5,863 nucleotides of DNA from Burkholderiaceae bacterium (GTDB lineage: Bacteria; Pseudomonadota; Gammaproteobacteria; Burkholderiales; Burkholderiaceae): NCBI GenBank assembly GCA_947373615.1, contig CANBYN010000127.1:1-5863 (forward strand). The letters run 5' to 3'. This document shows, piece after piece, positions 5,610-5,863 of the stretch; positions within the stretch are counted from its first letter, which is position 1, and the number at the start of each line of letters is the position of its first letter. A program made the translations under genes and the position numbers. The notes under the pieces were generated by a model. It searched no databases, was not told the origin of the DNA, and saw only the letters and a list, made by a program, of their open reading frames with translations.

Positions 5610-5662
5610 GCGAAATCTATCGAACATTTATTTTTAATTAGTTTCCAACAAGCTTTTACTTT
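5610..5662. promoter_or_regulatory. AT-rich divergent spacer before the FKBP and RoxA-like genes
   Basis: The 53 bases between the divergent start codons must carry start signals for both genes, or adjoin them. They are AT-rich, including ATTTATTTTTAATTAG at about 5626-5641. I could not fit a -35/-10 pair with normal spacing on either strand, and neither gene has a Shine-Dalgarno sequence. If the FKBP gene started at 5627 the spacer would shrink to 35 bases. Confidence 0.3.
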
Positions 5663-5863
5663 ATGACTTCATTTTACTTGAGCAAGCCCTATCAGCCTCC
5701 CGAAGCACCTCAAAACCTGCCGTTAAGCAAACCTTGGGCTTTATTTGGGGGTATTAGCCCAGATCAGTTCATGAAACAGTATTGGCATAAAAAGCCATTA
5801 TTAGTCCGCGGCGCTATTCCTGCATTTCAACTATCCTCCCAAAGCGGAGAGACCTTAGGCAGT
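5663..5863 (+). CDS. Cupin/JmjC oxygenase, RoxA (YcfD)-like, N-terminal part
   Basis: The first 67 codons of an open frame that runs past the window edge, beginning MTSFYLSKPYQPPEAP. Residues 26-53 (ALFGGISPDQFMKQYWHKKPLLVRGAIP) are the characteristic N-terminal segment of the bacterial JmjC/cupin_4 hydroxylases. In E. coli, RoxA (YcfD) is an Fe(II)/2-oxoglutarate oxygenase that hydroxylates an arginine of ribosomal protein L16. The iron-binding His-x-Asp...His triad lies beyond the window, so the catalytic class and substrate are inferred from this segment alone. The ATG at 5663 is the first in frame and gives a plausible family start; there is no Shine-Dalgarno sequence. Confidence 0.8.
   Translation, partial: MTSFYLSKPYQPPEAPQNLPLSKPWALFGGISPDQFMKQYWHKKPLLVRGAIPAFQLSSQSGETLGS

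Noticed and set aside
5610..5627. Upstream ATG at 5627 as the FKBP start
   Set aside because: It adds MFDRFR, which has no counterpart in SlyD; the Met at 5609 aligns with the SlyD start.
1..5863. Mobile element, defence system, CRISPR array or novel gene cluster
   Set aside because: Every substantial frame is a recognised housekeeping gene except the TPR lipoprotein. I saw no transposase, integrase, direct repeat array or composition shift.

Overview
The window is ordinary bacterial chromosome, densely coding, with intermediate base composition by eye. Gene content and protein similarity point to a betaproteobacterium of the Burkholderiaceae. A Polynucleobacter-like organism is my best guess, from memory of family sequences rather than from a search. 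I see no insertion sequence, phage gene, CRISPR array, rRNA or tRNA.

Layout: the 5' end of cysS (cysteinyl-tRNA synthetase) leaves the window leftwards on the minus strand (1-296). A short divergent spacer precedes a tightly packed plus-strand operon: a TPR lipoprotein (357-1193), the cytoplasmic cyclophilin ppiB (1193-1696) and lpxH (1693-2481). These genes overlap by 1 and 4 bases. lpxH converges on suhB (minus, 2500-3288) across 18 bases that carry AT-rich inverted repeats. suhB diverges from trmJ (3427-4185), which is followed 23 bases later by cysE (4209-4967). cysE converges on a SlyD-like FKBP isomerase (minus, 5004-5609) across a hairpin that looks like a shared terminator. The last 201 bases hold the start of a JmjC/cupin hydroxylase of the RoxA (YcfD) type on the plus strand.

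The genes are housekeeping. cysE makes O-acetylserine for cysteine synthesis and cysS charges tRNA with cysteine. lpxH supplies lipid X for lipid A, and the lipoprotein sits in the same envelope-oriented operon. ppiB and the SlyD-like protein are folding enzymes. trmJ, suhB and the RoxA-like protein act around tRNA, rRNA transcription and the ribosome.

I did not find a previously undescribed system. The points most worth a second look are a perfect 11-bp inverted repeat followed by six T's inside the start of lpxH; a SlyD-like protein that has lost the histidine-rich tail and gained acidic segments; a CysE whose C-terminus cannot dock in CysK in the classical way; and hairpins at both convergent gene ends.
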